This document shows positions 51,896 through 61,425 of a stretch of DNA of 64,000 bases, piece by piece. The notes beneath the pieces were generated by a model. It had not been told where the DNA came from. It saw nothing but the letters and a program-made list of their open reading frames with translations, and did not search any database. Each line of letters begins with the position of its first letter. Position 1 is the stretch's first letter. The position numbers were made by a program, and so were the translations under genes. Location of the stretch: NCBI GenBank assembly GCA_017410325.1, contig JAFQRA010000004.1:1-64000 (forward strand), written 5' to 3'. This stretch comes from Clostridia bacterium (GTDB lineage: Bacteria > Bacillota > Clostridia > Oscillospirales > Acutalibacteraceae).

Positions 51896-52771
51896 ATGCA
51901 ATATGTAGTTTTTGACCTTGAATGGAATAATGTTTACGGCCGTAAAATCAACGGTTTTATAAATGAAATAATTGAAATCGGTGCCGTTAAGCTTGACGAA
52001 AACCTTAATGAGCTTTCCAGCTTTTCCAGCTTCGTAAAGCCGACTATAGGCAAGCGCCTGAGAGGCAGCGTTAAAGAGCTTACCCATATTACGAACGATG
52101 ATGTTCTCGGCGGCGAGCCTTTTACGCACGTTTTTTCGTCTTTCAGAAAATGGATTGGCGCAGAGCCGACCGTTGTTCTTACCTGGGGCGACGGTGATAT
52201 AAGGGTACTTATCGAGAATTATAAGTACCTTAACGGTATTGCTTTTATTCCTTTTCTCACCGATTATGTTGACTTGCAGAGCTTCGTTCAGCGCAAGCTT
52301 GATACACCGAAGGGTCAGCAGGTCGGTCTCGGAAAGGCCGCTGAATTACTCGGAATAGATGATGACGATTACTCTCACCACCGCGCTTTGGATGACAGCC
52401 GTCTGAGCGCCGAATGCTTCAAAAAAGTGTTTGATTGGGACGAGCTGAGGGATTATATAAGAGTTTGTTCATCGGATTTTTATGCAAAGCTTGCGTTTAA
52501 GCCGCATCCCATCAGTAACCTTAAAAATCCGCTTGTCGACAAAAAGCAGCTGACTTATTTTTGTCCCGATTGCCGTGTGAATGCATACAGGCAGACGGAA
52601 TGGAAGTATTCCAACAGGTTTTTCAGAGCTGTTTTCAGGTGTCCCTGCTGCGGCAATATGTCCCGAGTTTCCGTTCGCTTTATGAAAATGTACGACAGGG
52701 TAGATGTGAAAAAGACCGTTGTGCCGTATATTCCTCCCGAACAGGACAAGGCAAAAGCAAATGAGCAATAA
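51896..52771 (+). CDS. DEDDh-family 3'-5' exonuclease with zinc-ribbon tail
   Basis: A 291-residue nuclease. Exo I VVFDLEWN (Asp, Glu), Exo II TWGDGDIRVL (Asp) and Exo III DYSHHRALDDSRLSAECF (His, Asp) are all present, as in DnaQ/KapD-like exonucleases. The last 75 residues contain a zinc ribbon, FCPDCRVNAYRQTE and FRCPCCGNMS, that may bind nucleic acid. This C-terminal zinc addition is uncommon for the family. It follows the WYL gene by 20 bp and ends at a strong terminator. Confidence 0.85.
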   Translation: MQYVVFDLEWNNVYGRKINGFINEIIEIGAVKLDENLNELSSFSSFVKPTIGKRLRGSVKELTHITNDDVLGGEPFTHVFSSFRKWIGAEPTVVLTWGDGDIRVLIENYKYLNGIAFIPFLTDYVDLQSFVQRKLDTPKGQQVGLGKAAELLGIDDDDYSHHRALDDSRLSAECFKKVFDWDELRDYIRVCSSDFYAKLAFKPHPISNLKNPLVDKKQLTYFCPDCRVNAYRQTEWKYSNRFFRAVFRCPCCGNMSRVSVRFMKMYDRVDVKKTVVPYIPPEQDKAKANEQ

Positions 52772-52775
52772 AATA

Positions 52776-52808
52776 CGGCGGTTGCTGACCGAAGCAACCG
52801 CCGTTGTT
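52776..52808. terminator. Strong hairpin between convergent genes
   Basis: An 11-bp GC-rich stem (52776-52786 and 52793-52803) with TTGTTAT after it, between the exonuclease and the convergent DUF1294 gene. Confidence 0.75.
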
Positions 52809-52815
52809 ATGTAGA

Positions 52816-53097
52816 TTACATAATTATTACCGCTAAAAATATTGCAAGCAAGGTGTGCGCAATAATAATTGCAGGTAAGCCAAGCATAAACCTTTTATGT
52901 CTTGTTTTGTGGTTGATTAGCTTCATTGTAAGAAGCATTGGCAATGCACCGCCGATGCCTGCCCAGAAGAAAAGCACCTGCTCAGGGATTCTTCTTTTCC
53001 TTTTTTTTGCGGCCGCCTTGTCGTAAGCTGTTAATATTACGGAAGCAATTCCAACTGCCGCATATATTACGGCAGCATAAAACAAATATTCTTTCAT
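52816..53097 (-). CDS. DUF1294-family small membrane protein
   Basis: A 93-residue protein with about three hydrophobic segments. The conserved loop AYDKAAAKKRKRRIPE and GALPMLLTMKLINHKTRHKRF (in part LLTMKLINHKTRHK) match DUF1294, a family of unknown function often fused to cold-shock domains; here it stands alone. A single gene, convergent with the exonuclease. Confidence 0.82.
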   Translation of the reverse strand: MKEYLFYAAVIYAAVGIASVILTAYDKAAAKKRKRRIPEQVLFFWAGIGGALPMLLTMKLINHKTRHKRFMLGLPAIIIAHTLLAIFLAVIIM

Positions 53098-53173
53098 AAA
53101 TATTCCTCATAAGCAATTTTATTTTTTAATAATATAATTATTTTTCTGAAATGTCAATACAACGGGTGTTATT

Positions 53174-54307
53174 ATGTTAAAATTTAAGCGTATATTAGCT
53201 GTAATTTGCTGTTTATTTCTTTTACCGTCTTGTGCGGTAAGCAATCAAAACGAAGACTCTCAAACCGAAGCGGTAACTTGCGATACGCCGAATAATGAAC
53301 AGATAAGGGCAATGTGGCTGAGCTGCTACGAGCTGTCGGAGATGTTTGAAAAGGGGACACGTGAATATTTTTCCGATAAAGTATGCGAATTATTTGAAGT
53401 TTGTAAAATTAAAAATATCAATACTCTGTTTGTTCAGGTACGTCCTTTTTGCGATTCGCTTTATCCGTCCGAAATTTTTGAATGGTCGAAATTTGCCGAA
53501 TCTTCTTCCGGAACGCTTCCGAATTTTGACCCTTTGGAAATAATTGTTGATACTGCCGCTGATTACGGCGTTTCGGTGCACGCCTGGATTAACCCCTATC
53601 GTGTTTCTTATGATTCTTCTGCGGAAATTTCTAAAGCAATTGAAGGCTTTGCTTTTTCTTGCGAAGAGGGAGTTTTCCTTGACCCTTCAAGCGTTGAAGC
53701 TCAAAAACAGGTGCTTGAAGGTGTTCGGGAAATTCTTGAAAATTATGATGTTGACGGAATACACATTGACGACTATTTCTATCCGCAAACAGATAATAAT
53801 TTTGATAAGGCCGCTTATGAAGCATACCTTGACTGCGGAGGAAAGCTCAGTAAAAACGATTGGCGGCGCGAAAATGTAAATTCCCTTGTTTCGGCTTTAT
53901 ATTCTCTTGTTCATTCGGCTAAAACCGATGCTGTTTTCAGTATAAGCCCCGCCGGTGATATTAGAAAAAATAAGACTGTACATTTTGCTGATGTTGAATT
54001 GTGGTGCACCGTAAAGGGATACGCGGATTGGATTGTTCCGCAGATTTATTACGGCTTTGAGCACGAAAAAATGCCCTTTAAAAAAATTGCCGATAAATGG
54101 TTAAAGCTGGCGGAAAAAGGCAACGTAAAAATAATTTGCGGTCTGGCTTCGTATAAACAAGGCAAAGCTGATAACGGTGCCGGCAGCGGAGAAAATGAAT
54201 GGGTTAACGATAATGACGTTATTTCCGGACAAACGAAATACATAAATTCAATCGGATATGGCGGATATGCGCTGTTTTCATACTCTTACGTAAAAAAGAT
54301 AAAATAA
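53174..54307 (+). CDS. GHL10-type glycosidase-like lipoprotein
   Basis: A 377-residue exported lipoprotein (lipobox LPSC near residue 19). The body is a GHL10/DUF187-type TIM barrel: IRAMWLSCYELSEMF, TLFVQVRPFCDSLYPSEIFEWS, VHAWINPYR, DPSSVEAQKQVLEGVREI, and DGIHIDDYFYP with the acidic pair at the end of a beta strand. VFSISPAGDIRKN and DWIVPQIYYGFEH follow. Relatives are thought to act on peptidoglycan or other surface glycans. It is the first of three adjacent large exported proteins with barrel-like folds. Confidence 0.85.
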   Translation: MLKFKRILAVICCLFLLPSCAVSNQNEDSQTEAVTCDTPNNEQIRAMWLSCYELSEMFEKGTREYFSDKVCELFEVCKIKNINTLFVQVRPFCDSLYPSEIFEWSKFAESSSGTLPNFDPLEIIVDTAADYGVSVHAWINPYRVSYDSSAEISKAIEGFAFSCEEGVFLDPSSVEAQKQVLEGVREILENYDVDGIHIDDYFYPQTDNNFDKAAYEAYLDCGGKLSKNDWRRENVNSLVSALYSLVHSAKTDAVFSISPAGDIRKNKTVHFADVELWCTVKGYADWIVPQIYYGFEHEKMPFKKIADKWLKLAEKGNVKIICGLASYKQGKADNGAGSGENEWVNDNDVISGQTKYINSIGYGGYALFSYSYVKKIK

Positions 54308-54336
54308 TAAATTATTGCCGAAGCTTTTTATTTTTC

Positions 54337-54365
54337 TTGTAAATAGAAAAATTATATGTTATACT
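54337..54365 (+). promoter_or_regulatory. Predicted promoter of the amidase gene
   Basis: TTGTAA (54337-54342), a 17-bp spacer and TATACT (54360-54365), 58 bp before the start. Confidence 0.7.
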
Positions 54366-54423
54366 TACTATAATTATTATAATAACACTGACAATGTGTT
54401 ACGGATAATTGGGAGTAAGTGAT

Positions 54424-57318
54424 ATGAAAAGAGAAACGGTTAGAAAAGCAGGGATGGCCGCTTGCATAGCGGTTATGCTTGCGGGTATTGTTGCGCTGGT
54501 GCTTTATCTTGGCGGTTTCGGTGAAAAAATTACCGCGTGGCTGCCTTACGGTGAAGATGAAACCGAAAACACGACACAGGCGGATGTTACGGCAGAAGAT
54601 ATATCCGTCAGCGGGCCTGACGGCGGGCTGAACTTTGTCGTTGTTGAGAAAGGTGCCGATTTTACACAGATTGAGTCGGCAAGCTATGCCTTGAGCAGAA
54701 TAGCTGAATGGGGCATGAACTCCGTCGTTTTCAGCGAATGCAGTGTTGAAGAGCTGACACAGCTTGTTGCACTTGCCAAGGATTTCGGCCTTTATACCGT
54801 TGCTTTGACGGATGCTTCTCAGGTGCTTGATGGCGGCGCCGCAGATACGGCATCTGTCAAGGCGTTAATCGGTACCGGAATTGACTCGGTTCTGCTCGAC
54901 TTTTCAGAAGGCTATTCGGACAGGGAAATACGTACTGCTTCAAAGGCTTTCCGTAAGAATGGCCCGGAAACATATCTCGGCGTATATTCTTCCGCCGTAA
55001 ATTCGTACAAGCCCGTTTGTCCCGCAGGCGTTTTCGATTACAAGATGGTTGATATTTTTACGCCTTCTGCCGCGGTCAACGGTGACTATTCCGCATATCT
55101 TTCAAGCTTTATTGACGGCACGGTTGCCGATACCGTTTTCGGTATGCGTGTTGAGCTTGTCGGCAATAACCAGGGCTTTGAAAAGCCGGAAGAAATACTG
55201 TCTCAGTTTGAAACCGTTACCCGACTCGATTTTTCGGGCTTCGGTTTTTACCGCTTCGGTGTGCTCGAAAGAAACACCAACGGTATTACAGATGCAATTC
55301 TTGAATATATGCAGACGGGTATAATGAAGGATTTTTTCAAGGAATTGATTATTTCAAAACCCGAAAAGAAATCTTTTACAACCGATGAATCCACAGTATC
55401 ATTTGTCGGTACGGGCGATATTTCTCAGCCCCTTACTTTAAACGGCAAAACGATTGAAATGATTGACGACGGCTATTTTTCAACCGATGTTCAGCTTAAG
55501 CCGGGTGAGAATATTTATACGTTCAAACACAAGGACAAAACCGTTGTTTACAAAATAACGTACGATATGGAGCTTATCAGGTCGGTTTCTCCGACGGGTA
55601 CGGTTAATGCAATCGGCGGCTCAAGCCTTGACATAGCTGTCGTTGCTCACAAATCCGCAACGGTTACCGCACTTATTAACGGAAAAACGATAAGCTTAAA
55701 GCGTTCCGATGAATTCAGCGATGATGCTACGGCTGACGACAGCTCCGACTATACTTATTTTGTCGGCAGCTATGTTCTGCCTGAGGGTAAAAGCACCGAA
55801 CAGAATATCGGCAAAATCAAAATCAACGCCTCTTATTCCGGCGTTACGCAGACGGTTTCCGGTGCTTCCGTAGTAGTTAACGCTAAGATTGAAGCGCCGC
55901 CTGTTGTTGAACTGCCTCCCGATACGACAGTTTCCGCAACTCCCGTCAGTACAACGGCTCAGCCCGTTACCGATGATACTTCTGAAAATTCTTCTTCGGA
56001 GGAAGACGGTTCTTCACAGACGGTTACTAATACTGTAACAACATTACCTACGACTACGGAAAAACCCTCCTCACCAACGCAGATTTTTGAGCTTTTGACT
56101 CCTTATGAGAATAACGGTGTAAGCGGTAAGTCTAAAATGGTTGTTGTAAAAGCTTCGCTTGCCGAAACTCTTCCTGACACCACAACTAACGATGTATCGG
56201 TGCCATATTTCACGCCTCTTCCGGAAGGCACGATTGATTACGTAACGGGTACTCTTTCGTACAGCGGAATCAACTATTATGTTCTCGCTTCGGGCAGAAG
56301 AGTTTACAAAACCGATGTTGAGTATCTCTCAAGCGGCTACAATATGCCCGCGAATGAGATTAAGACAGTCGGCGTGAAGAAGACCTCTTCATCAACGGAT
56401 ATTACTTTTACAACAAGGTGGAAGGTTCCGTTCAACGTGCGTGAAAAGCCGCAGTCGTTTTATGAACAGACTGCAGGCAGGCCTTACAGCGTCAAGAGCT
56501 TTACGGCTGAATATGTCGATATAGTTTTTTACCATACAACTAAAACTGATGCTGCACCTCAATTCAACAGCAACGTAATCAAAAAGGCTGAATGGATTAA
56601 TGACGGCACAACACAGACACTTCGTCTGTATCTGAATAAAAAAGGCGGCTTTTACGGCATAAAGTATTATTATAACAGTAACGGCACCCTGACGTTTTCG
56701 ATTAAAGAAAGAGCTTCTTCGGCTGTTGCGGGTAAGGTAATTATGCTGGATGCGGGTCACGGCGGAAACGACCCCGGTGCTATTGGTGCGGCTATTGTAG
56801 GCTCCAAAAATGTTTATGAAGCAACAATTAACCTTGCCCTTGCAAACAAGATTAAAGCTAAGCTTGAGGCGCTCGGCGCAACGGTCATAATGACCCGTAC
56901 CTCTGCAACTCAGACTATCAGCCTTGAATCAAGAGCTGCCGCGTGCAGAAGCAAAAATCCCGATATTTTTGTCGCGGTGCACTGCGATGCTTCCGAAAGT
57001 CAGTCACCGTCGGGTACCACGGCATATTATTACAAGAGCTATTCATATCCGCTTGCGGACAGTATGAGCAAGGGAATAGTCAGCGCTTATAAAAATACTG
57101 TTTATGCCAATAACAGCTCAATGGCTTCAAAGGTTGACAGGGGAAGTGCGTTCAAGGGCTTTAAGGTTACCAGAGTGGAAGAATGTCCTGCCGTGCTTAT
57201 TGAGTTCGGTTATGTCACCAATGTTGTTGAATGTAAGGCGCTTACGCTTGATGAAAATCAGAGCGCCTTGGCGCAGGGTGCCGTAAACGGAATTGTTAAC
57301 TATTTTAAAAACAGTTGA
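54424..57318 (+). CDS. N-acetylmuramoyl-L-alanine amidase fused to glycosidase-like barrel
   Basis: A 964-residue envelope protein. An N-terminal membrane helix (about 10-30) is followed by a TIM-barrel-like region (about 60-310; GLNFVVVEKGADFTQ, WGMNSVVFSECS, DSVLLDFSEGYSD), two beta-sandwich stretches (about 320-490), a Ser/Thr-rich linker (about 495-545), an AMIN-like beta region (about 625-755) and a full Amidase_3 domain (about 768-964). The zinc site reads MLDAGHGGNDPGA (His), EATINLALANK (Glu), VAVHCDASES (His) and catalytic VLIEFGYVTN (Glu). It cuts the amide bond between peptide and MurNAc in the wall. The start at 54424 follows GGGAG. The barrel partner is the odd part. Confidence 0.85.
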   Translation: MKRETVRKAGMAACIAVMLAGIVALVLYLGGFGEKITAWLPYGEDETENTTQADVTAEDISVSGPDGGLNFVVVEKGADFTQIESASYALSRIAEWGMNSVVFSECSVEELTQLVALAKDFGLYTVALTDASQVLDGGAADTASVKALIGTGIDSVLLDFSEGYSDREIRTASKAFRKNGPETYLGVYSSAVNSYKPVCPAGVFDYKMVDIFTPSAAVNGDYSAYLSSFIDGTVADTVFGMRVELVGNNQGFEKPEEILSQFETVTRLDFSGFGFYRFGVLERNTNGITDAILEYMQTGIMKDFFKELIISKPEKKSFTTDESTVSFVGTGDISQPLTLNGKTIEMIDDGYFSTDVQLKPGENIYTFKHKDKTVVYKITYDMELIRSVSPTGTVNAIGGSSLDIAVVAHKSATVTALINGKTISLKRSDEFSDDATADDSSDYTYFVGSYVLPEGKSTEQNIGKIKINASYSGVTQTVSGASVVVNAKIEAPPVVELPPDTTVSATPVSTTAQPVTDDTSENSSSEEDGSSQTVTNTVTTLPTTTEKPSSPTQIFELLTPYENNGVSGKSKMVVVKASLAETLPDTTTNDVSVPYFTPLPEGTIDYVTGTLSYSGINYYVLASGRRVYKTDVEYLSSGYNMPANEIKTVGVKKTSSSTDITFTTRWKVPFNVREKPQSFYEQTAGRPYSVKSFTAEYVDIVFYHTTKTDAAPQFNSNVIKKAEWINDGTTQTLRLYLNKKGGFYGIKYYYNSNGTLTFSIKERASSAVAGKVIMLDAGHGGNDPGAIGAAIVGSKNVYEATINLALANKIKAKLEALGATVIMTRTSATQTISLESRAAACRSKNPDIFVAVHCDASESQSPSGTTAYYYKSYSYPLADSMSKGIVSAYKNTVYANNSSMASKVDRGSAFKGFKVTRVEECPAVLIEFGYVTNVVECKALTLDENQSALAQGAVNGIVNYFKNS

Positions 57319-57728
57319 TAAAAGCAGCTTTTCTGTCTGCACGGTGAAAAGAGTCTGTTTTTTATAAAGAATGAAAGCAGAACGGCAGGAATGCTCAGAA
57401 GAAACCAAATCACACAGAATAACGGGCATATCTGTCCGAGGATATGCCCCGGCCTTTGGGAATAGTCCCACACGTTCATATGAAGCTTTCTGTTTACAAT
57501 ACAGCCTACAATAAATTCAAGAGCAGTAATGATTCCGCATCCCGACAGACAGCGGATGAAAAGTCCCTTTGCTTTAATACGAAAGCTTGTTATATAAATC
57601 AAAAGATATGCAAGGCCTCCCGTAAGTGCCATTGTCCAATGCGTGAATCCACGAAATGCTATTTCAATTCCGCTGTACAATACGGCACCAAGGCAGTAAA
57701 TGAACGAATATTCTTTAAGCTTTTTCAA
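57300..57728 (-). CDS. CmpB-like (putative ABC-transporter type IV) membrane protein
   Basis: A 142-residue multipass protein with four hydrophobic segments. The segment NVWDYSQRPGHILGQICPLF and the following WFLLSIPAVLLSFF match the conserved end of the PF06541 family (ABC_trans_CmpB), whose function is unproven. The start is probably TTG at 57728, with AGGTGATA upstream; an in-frame TTG five codons earlier is less likely. Its 3' end overlaps the amidase gene by 19 bp on the opposite strand, and no terminator separates them. Confidence 0.75.
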   Translation of the reverse strand: MKKLKEYSFIYCLGAVLYSGIEIAFRGFTHWTMALTGGLAYLLIYITSFRIKAKGLFIRCLSGCGIITALEFIVGCIVNRKLHMNVWDYSQRPGHILGQICPLFCVIWFLLSIPAVLLSFFIKNRLFSPCRQKSCFYQLFLK

Positions 57729-57792
57729 TATTATCACCTGCAAGTATTCTTGCCGGAAACACCTAGATTTAATCTTACAGGGGAACAGTTTT

Positions 57793-60042
57793 ATGAGAAA
57801 ATCATCAAAAAAATATATGCTTGCGTTAAGGCTTTGCTGTGCGGTTGTTATAACCGCTTTGCTGGCGTGTCTTTGCGGTTGCGCAGGTAAAGCGGATTCG
57901 CTGCTTAAGCTTAACGTCGGTGCCCCGGTTGCGTATCCCGAAGCTACGGATTTGTCTGCACATTACTTTAATCCGGATAATCTTACGGAAATATCCACTT
58001 CGGGGCTGATTACGCTTTTGTTTGATGAAAACAGCAGCTCGGTCGGTATCAGAGTTAACGGAAACAGTAACAGCAGTAAGCTTTGGTCTGCACTTCCTGA
58101 ATACTCTGAAGGTGAAACTCTATCTGATGAGGCGGAAATTGTCAGTCTTGAAATTGTACATAATTCAAGCCGATATATTCTCAATTCGCAGGATTGCTGC
58201 GTTTCCAACGGCACCGTTTTTCGGGCCAACACCAAGGATGGGTTTACGGTAGTATATTATATTACAGATATGCCTGCGCTTATTAAGGATATTGATGCAG
58301 CCGCATCCGATGAAGCTTATTCCGAGGCGGCAGGTGATAATATACTCTTTAAGGTATCTGTCTGCTATACGCTGAAGGACGGCTGCCTTTACGCCTCGCT
58401 GGATTGGGTTAACCTCGGCAATAAAGATGATGTTCTTGTGAAAATAGGTTTTCTTGAGCATTTCGGTGCAACCGTTGATGCGCAGGAGGGTGATTTTCTG
58501 CTCGTTCCCGACGGAAGCGGTGCTCTGATTGATACCTTCAGTGATGAAGCGCTGGAGCCCGTAAGCGTTGCCGTTTACGGCAATGATATCGGCGGTGCAT
58601 CCGCCTTGGAGGCAATCGTGCCTGCCTTCGGTCTTAAAAGCGGCAGCGATGCTTTTGCGGCTATAATCGAAAACGGTGATGCCGTTGCTCAAATTAATGC
58701 CGCAAAGGCTCATAACTCAAGCGCTTTTAACCGTGTCGGTGCAAGCTTTGTTATTACACCGTCGCAGATTGACGGTGACGATGAAATATTCTCCGAATGT
58801 GTTTATTCGGATACAATTGAAATATGCTACAGGTTTTTGAGCGGTGCCGATGCAACCTATTCAGGTCTTGCGGCGGCCTGCAGAGAGCAGTTTATCAGAA
58901 ATTACACGCTTTCTTCTACAGGTCTGCTTTCCGCTGAAGCAATGCCTATAGTTATAATCGTTATCGGTCAGGCAAAAAAAGACGGTATTTTCGGCTTTAA
59001 TAAAAAACTCACTTCTTATTCTCAGGCGCAGGATATTCTCAACCGCATTAAATCAAAGGGTATTGACAATGTTTATCTGCGTTACAGCGGTGCCTTAAGC
59101 GGTGGGCTTGACGCCGAAAATATACGCAACGCCAAGCTTCTTTCATCGCTTGGCGGAGAAAAGGATTTCAGCGCACTGAATGACTATGCCGCCGGCCTTA
59201 ATTTCAACGTATTTGTTGATATTTCTTTGTTAAGCGGCAGTAATGCGGGTAATAGCGCTGTCGGCAATCTTATCGAGCCGAAAACAACTTTTGACAGAGA
59301 AACAATTTTTAATAAGACGGGTTTTGCAAGTGAAACATCAAAAACGTATTATACTGAGCTTTCGGGTCTGGAACGGACGGTTTTGTCTGCTCTTGAGAAA
59401 TTTACGGATTTTGATTCAACTGGCTTTTGTGTAACCGATGCCGGCGAAAGGCTTTATACCGATTTTACCGGCGGAATTAACCGTCAGACGGCGGCTTCGA
59501 TTATTAACGATGAAATTTCACCCCTTGCAACACAGAATATCGTTATGGTGCAGAAGGGCAATTTCTATTCGCTTAAAAATGCGGATATTGTCTGTGATAT
59601 TCCGATGAGCTGCAAACATATAAAGAGTGAAGGCTATATTTCAATTCCCTTCGTGCAGCTTATATTGCACGGTATTGTTGAATTCAGCGGTGCACCTGTA
59701 AATATTTCAAACAACAGTAAGCAGGAGTTTCTGCGCTGTATTGAATACGGTGCGATACCGTCTTTTGTTCTGACGAATAACAGCCTCGACAAAAGCGAGG
59801 AATACAGTAAGATTTTTTCAACGGATAACTGGCTTGCATCAATATATAACTGCTATAATCAGTCTTCTGAAGTTTTTGCGGATTTAAGAGATTCCAGAAT
59901 TACAGACCATTTCAAGGTGGCGGAAGGTGTTTATTGCACCGAGTTTGAATCAACGACAAAGGTGTATGTAAACTATACAAACGAGCCCTTTACAGTAGGC
60001 GGTATCACCGTTGAGCCGCTTAATTTCTTCAGGGTTAACTGA
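57793..60042 (+). CDS. DUF5696-like lipoprotein
   Basis: A 749-residue exported lipoprotein (lipobox LCGC near residue 27). The first half is beta-rich (LWSALPEYSEGE, GDFLLVPDGSGALIDTFSD), the second half barrel-like: NVYLRYSGALSGGLD, FSALNDYAAGLNFNVFVD, TGFCVTDAGERLYTDF. The layout reminds me of DUF5696 proteins, which are often near envelope genes. The start at 57793 follows AGGGGAA; the longer open frame includes 31 unlikely codons. It is the third large exported protein here and precedes pyrH. Enzymatic activity is not established. Confidence 0.68.
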   Translation: MRKSSKKYMLALRLCCAVVITALLACLCGCAGKADSLLKLNVGAPVAYPEATDLSAHYFNPDNLTEISTSGLITLLFDENSSSVGIRVNGNSNSSKLWSALPEYSEGETLSDEAEIVSLEIVHNSSRYILNSQDCCVSNGTVFRANTKDGFTVVYYITDMPALIKDIDAAASDEAYSEAAGDNILFKVSVCYTLKDGCLYASLDWVNLGNKDDVLVKIGFLEHFGATVDAQEGDFLLVPDGSGALIDTFSDEALEPVSVAVYGNDIGGASALEAIVPAFGLKSGSDAFAAIIENGDAVAQINAAKAHNSSAFNRVGASFVITPSQIDGDDEIFSECVYSDTIEICYRFLSGADATYSGLAAACREQFIRNYTLSSTGLLSAEAMPIVIIVIGQAKKDGIFGFNKKLTSYSQAQDILNRIKSKGIDNVYLRYSGALSGGLDAENIRNAKLLSSLGGEKDFSALNDYAAGLNFNVFVDISLLSGSNAGNSAVGNLIEPKTTFDRETIFNKTGFASETSKTYYTELSGLERTVLSALEKFTDFDSTGFCVTDAGERLYTDFTGGINRQTAASIINDEISPLATQNIVMVQKGNFYSLKNADIVCDIPMSCKHIKSEGYISIPFVQLILHGIVEFSGAPVNISNNSKQEFLRCIEYGAIPSFVLTNNSLDKSEEYSKIFSTDNWLASIYNCYNQSSEVFADLRDSRITDHFKVAEGVYCTEFESTTKVYVNYTNEPFTVGGITVEPLNFFRVN

Positions 60043-60079
60043 TTTTTTGGTAAAATCTATAAAAGTTTTAAAGTTTCTC

Positions 60080-60108
60080 TTTACTTATTACTTTTTTTCA
60101 AGTAAAAT
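60080..60108 (+). promoter_or_regulatory. Predicted promoter of pyrH-frr-uppS-cdsA
   Basis: TTTACT (60080-60085), a 17-bp spacer and TAAAAT (60103-60108), 39 bp before pyrH. Confidence 0.7.
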
Positions 60109-60147
60109 AATAGGGATAAATCATAAGTTGTGAAAGGATGAGTTAAA

Positions 60148-60849
60148 ATGTCCTACAAACGAATCCTCTTAAAGGTAAGCGGTGAGGTGCTTGCCGGTGC
60201 CAAGGGACACGGCATTGACAACGAGACAACGCTTTCTGTCTGCCGCGTTATTAAAGAGTGTTGCGACCTTGGTGTTCAGGTCGGCGTAGTTGTCGGCGGC
60301 GGTAATTTCTGGCGCGGCCGTTCAAGCGAAAATATGGACAGAACAAGAGCTGACCATATCGGCATGCTTGCAACCGTTATGAATTCATTGGCTTTGGGAG
60401 ATTATCTTTCACAGGTCGGTGTAGATGCAAGGGTTATGTCTGCCGTTTCACTGCCTCAGCTTTGCGAAACATACAATAAACAGCAGGCTGTCAGACATCT
60501 TGAAAAGGGCAGGGTAGTTATTTTCGGCGGCGGCACAGGCTGTCCGTTCTTCTCAACGGATACTACTGCGGCGCTCAGGGCTGCCGAAATCGGAGCGCAG
60601 GTCTACTTCAAGGCAACCAACGTTGACGGTGTATATGACAAAGACCCCAACAAGTTTGACGATGCCGTTAAGTACGACACACTTACCCACACGGAGGTTC
60701 TTACAAAGGGTCTCAAGGTTATGGACAGTACGGCCGCTTCGCTTTGCCGCGATAACTGTATTGATATCCTTGTTTTTGACCTTACGGATCCGCATAACGT
60801 AATCCGTGCTATCAAGGGCGAAAAAATAGGTACACTTGTAACAGAATAA
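60148..60849 (+). CDS. pyrH: UMP kinase
   Basis: A 233-residue hexameric kinase making UDP from UMP. Conserved blocks: [44 protein letters not shown] and [15 protein letters not shown]. The regulatory loop typical of bacterial PyrH is present. AAAGGATG precedes the ATG. It is the first gene of a conserved block shared by many bacteria (pyrH-frr-uppS-cdsA-dxr) and 20 bp upstream of frr. Confidence 0.96.
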   Translation: MSYKRILLKVSGEVLAGAKGHGIDNETTLSVCRVIKECCDLGVQVGVVVGGGNFWRGRSSENMDRTRADHIGMLATVMNSLALGDYLSQVGVDARVMSAVSLPQLCETYNKQQAVRHLEKGRVVIFGGGTGCPFFSTDTTAALRAAEIGAQVYFKATNVDGVYDKDPNKFDDAVKYDTLTHTEVLTKGLKVMDSTAASLCRDNCIDILVFDLTDPHNVIRAIKGEKIGTLVTE

Positions 60850-60869
60850 TAAATAAGGAGAATTTAATT

Positions 60870-61424
60870 ATGAAAACCGTATTCAGTTTCGCAGAAGAAA
60901 AAATGGGCAAAACAATCAACGCTCTTAACAGCGAGTATAACTCTATCAGAGCGGGCAGAGCTTCCGCCGCCGTTCTTGATAAAATCAGAGTAGATTACTA
61001 CGGCACACCCACACCGATTAACCAGCTTGCCGCCGTTTCCGTTGCTGAGGCAAGAATTCTTACAATTCAGCCCTGGGACAAGAGCGTTCTCAGCACTATC
61101 GAAAAGGCAATTCAGGCTTCCGATATCGGTATTAATCCTCAGAATGACGGCAGTGTTCTCCGCCTTACTTTCCCGCCTCTCACAGAAGACAGACGTAAGG
61201 AAATCGTAAAGACGGTTCGTGCAACCGCTGAGGATTCAAAGGTTGCTATCCGTTCAATCCGCCGTGACTGCATTGACAAGCTCAAGAAAATGCAGAAGGA
61301 TTCTGAAATCACTGAGGATGACCTTAAGCAGGGCGAAAAGAAAATTCAGGACACAACCGACAAGTTTATCAAGGACATTGATTCCATTGCATCAGCAAAG
61401 GAAAAAGAGGTTATGGAGATCTGA
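60870..61424 (+). CDS. frr: Ribosome-recycling factor
   Basis: A 184-residue tRNA-mimic that, with EF-G, splits post-termination ribosomes. Hallmarks: LNSEYNSIRAGRASAAVLDKI (in part SIRAGRASAAVLDKI), YYGTPTPINQLA, IQPWDKS, GINPQNDGSVLRLTFPPLTE (in part NDGSVLRLTFPPLTE) and VAIRSIRRDCIDKLKKM. Full length. AAGGAG precedes the ATG. The uppS ATG lies one base after its stop. Confidence 0.97.
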   Translation: MKTVFSFAEEKMGKTINALNSEYNSIRAGRASAAVLDKIRVDYYGTPTPINQLAAVSVAEARILTIQPWDKSVLSTIEKAIQASDIGINPQNDGSVLRLTFPPLTEDRRKEIVKTVRATAEDSKVAIRSIRRDCIDKLKKMQKDSEITEDDLKQGEKKIQDTTDKFIKDIDSIASAKEKEVMEI

Positions 61425-61425
61425 G

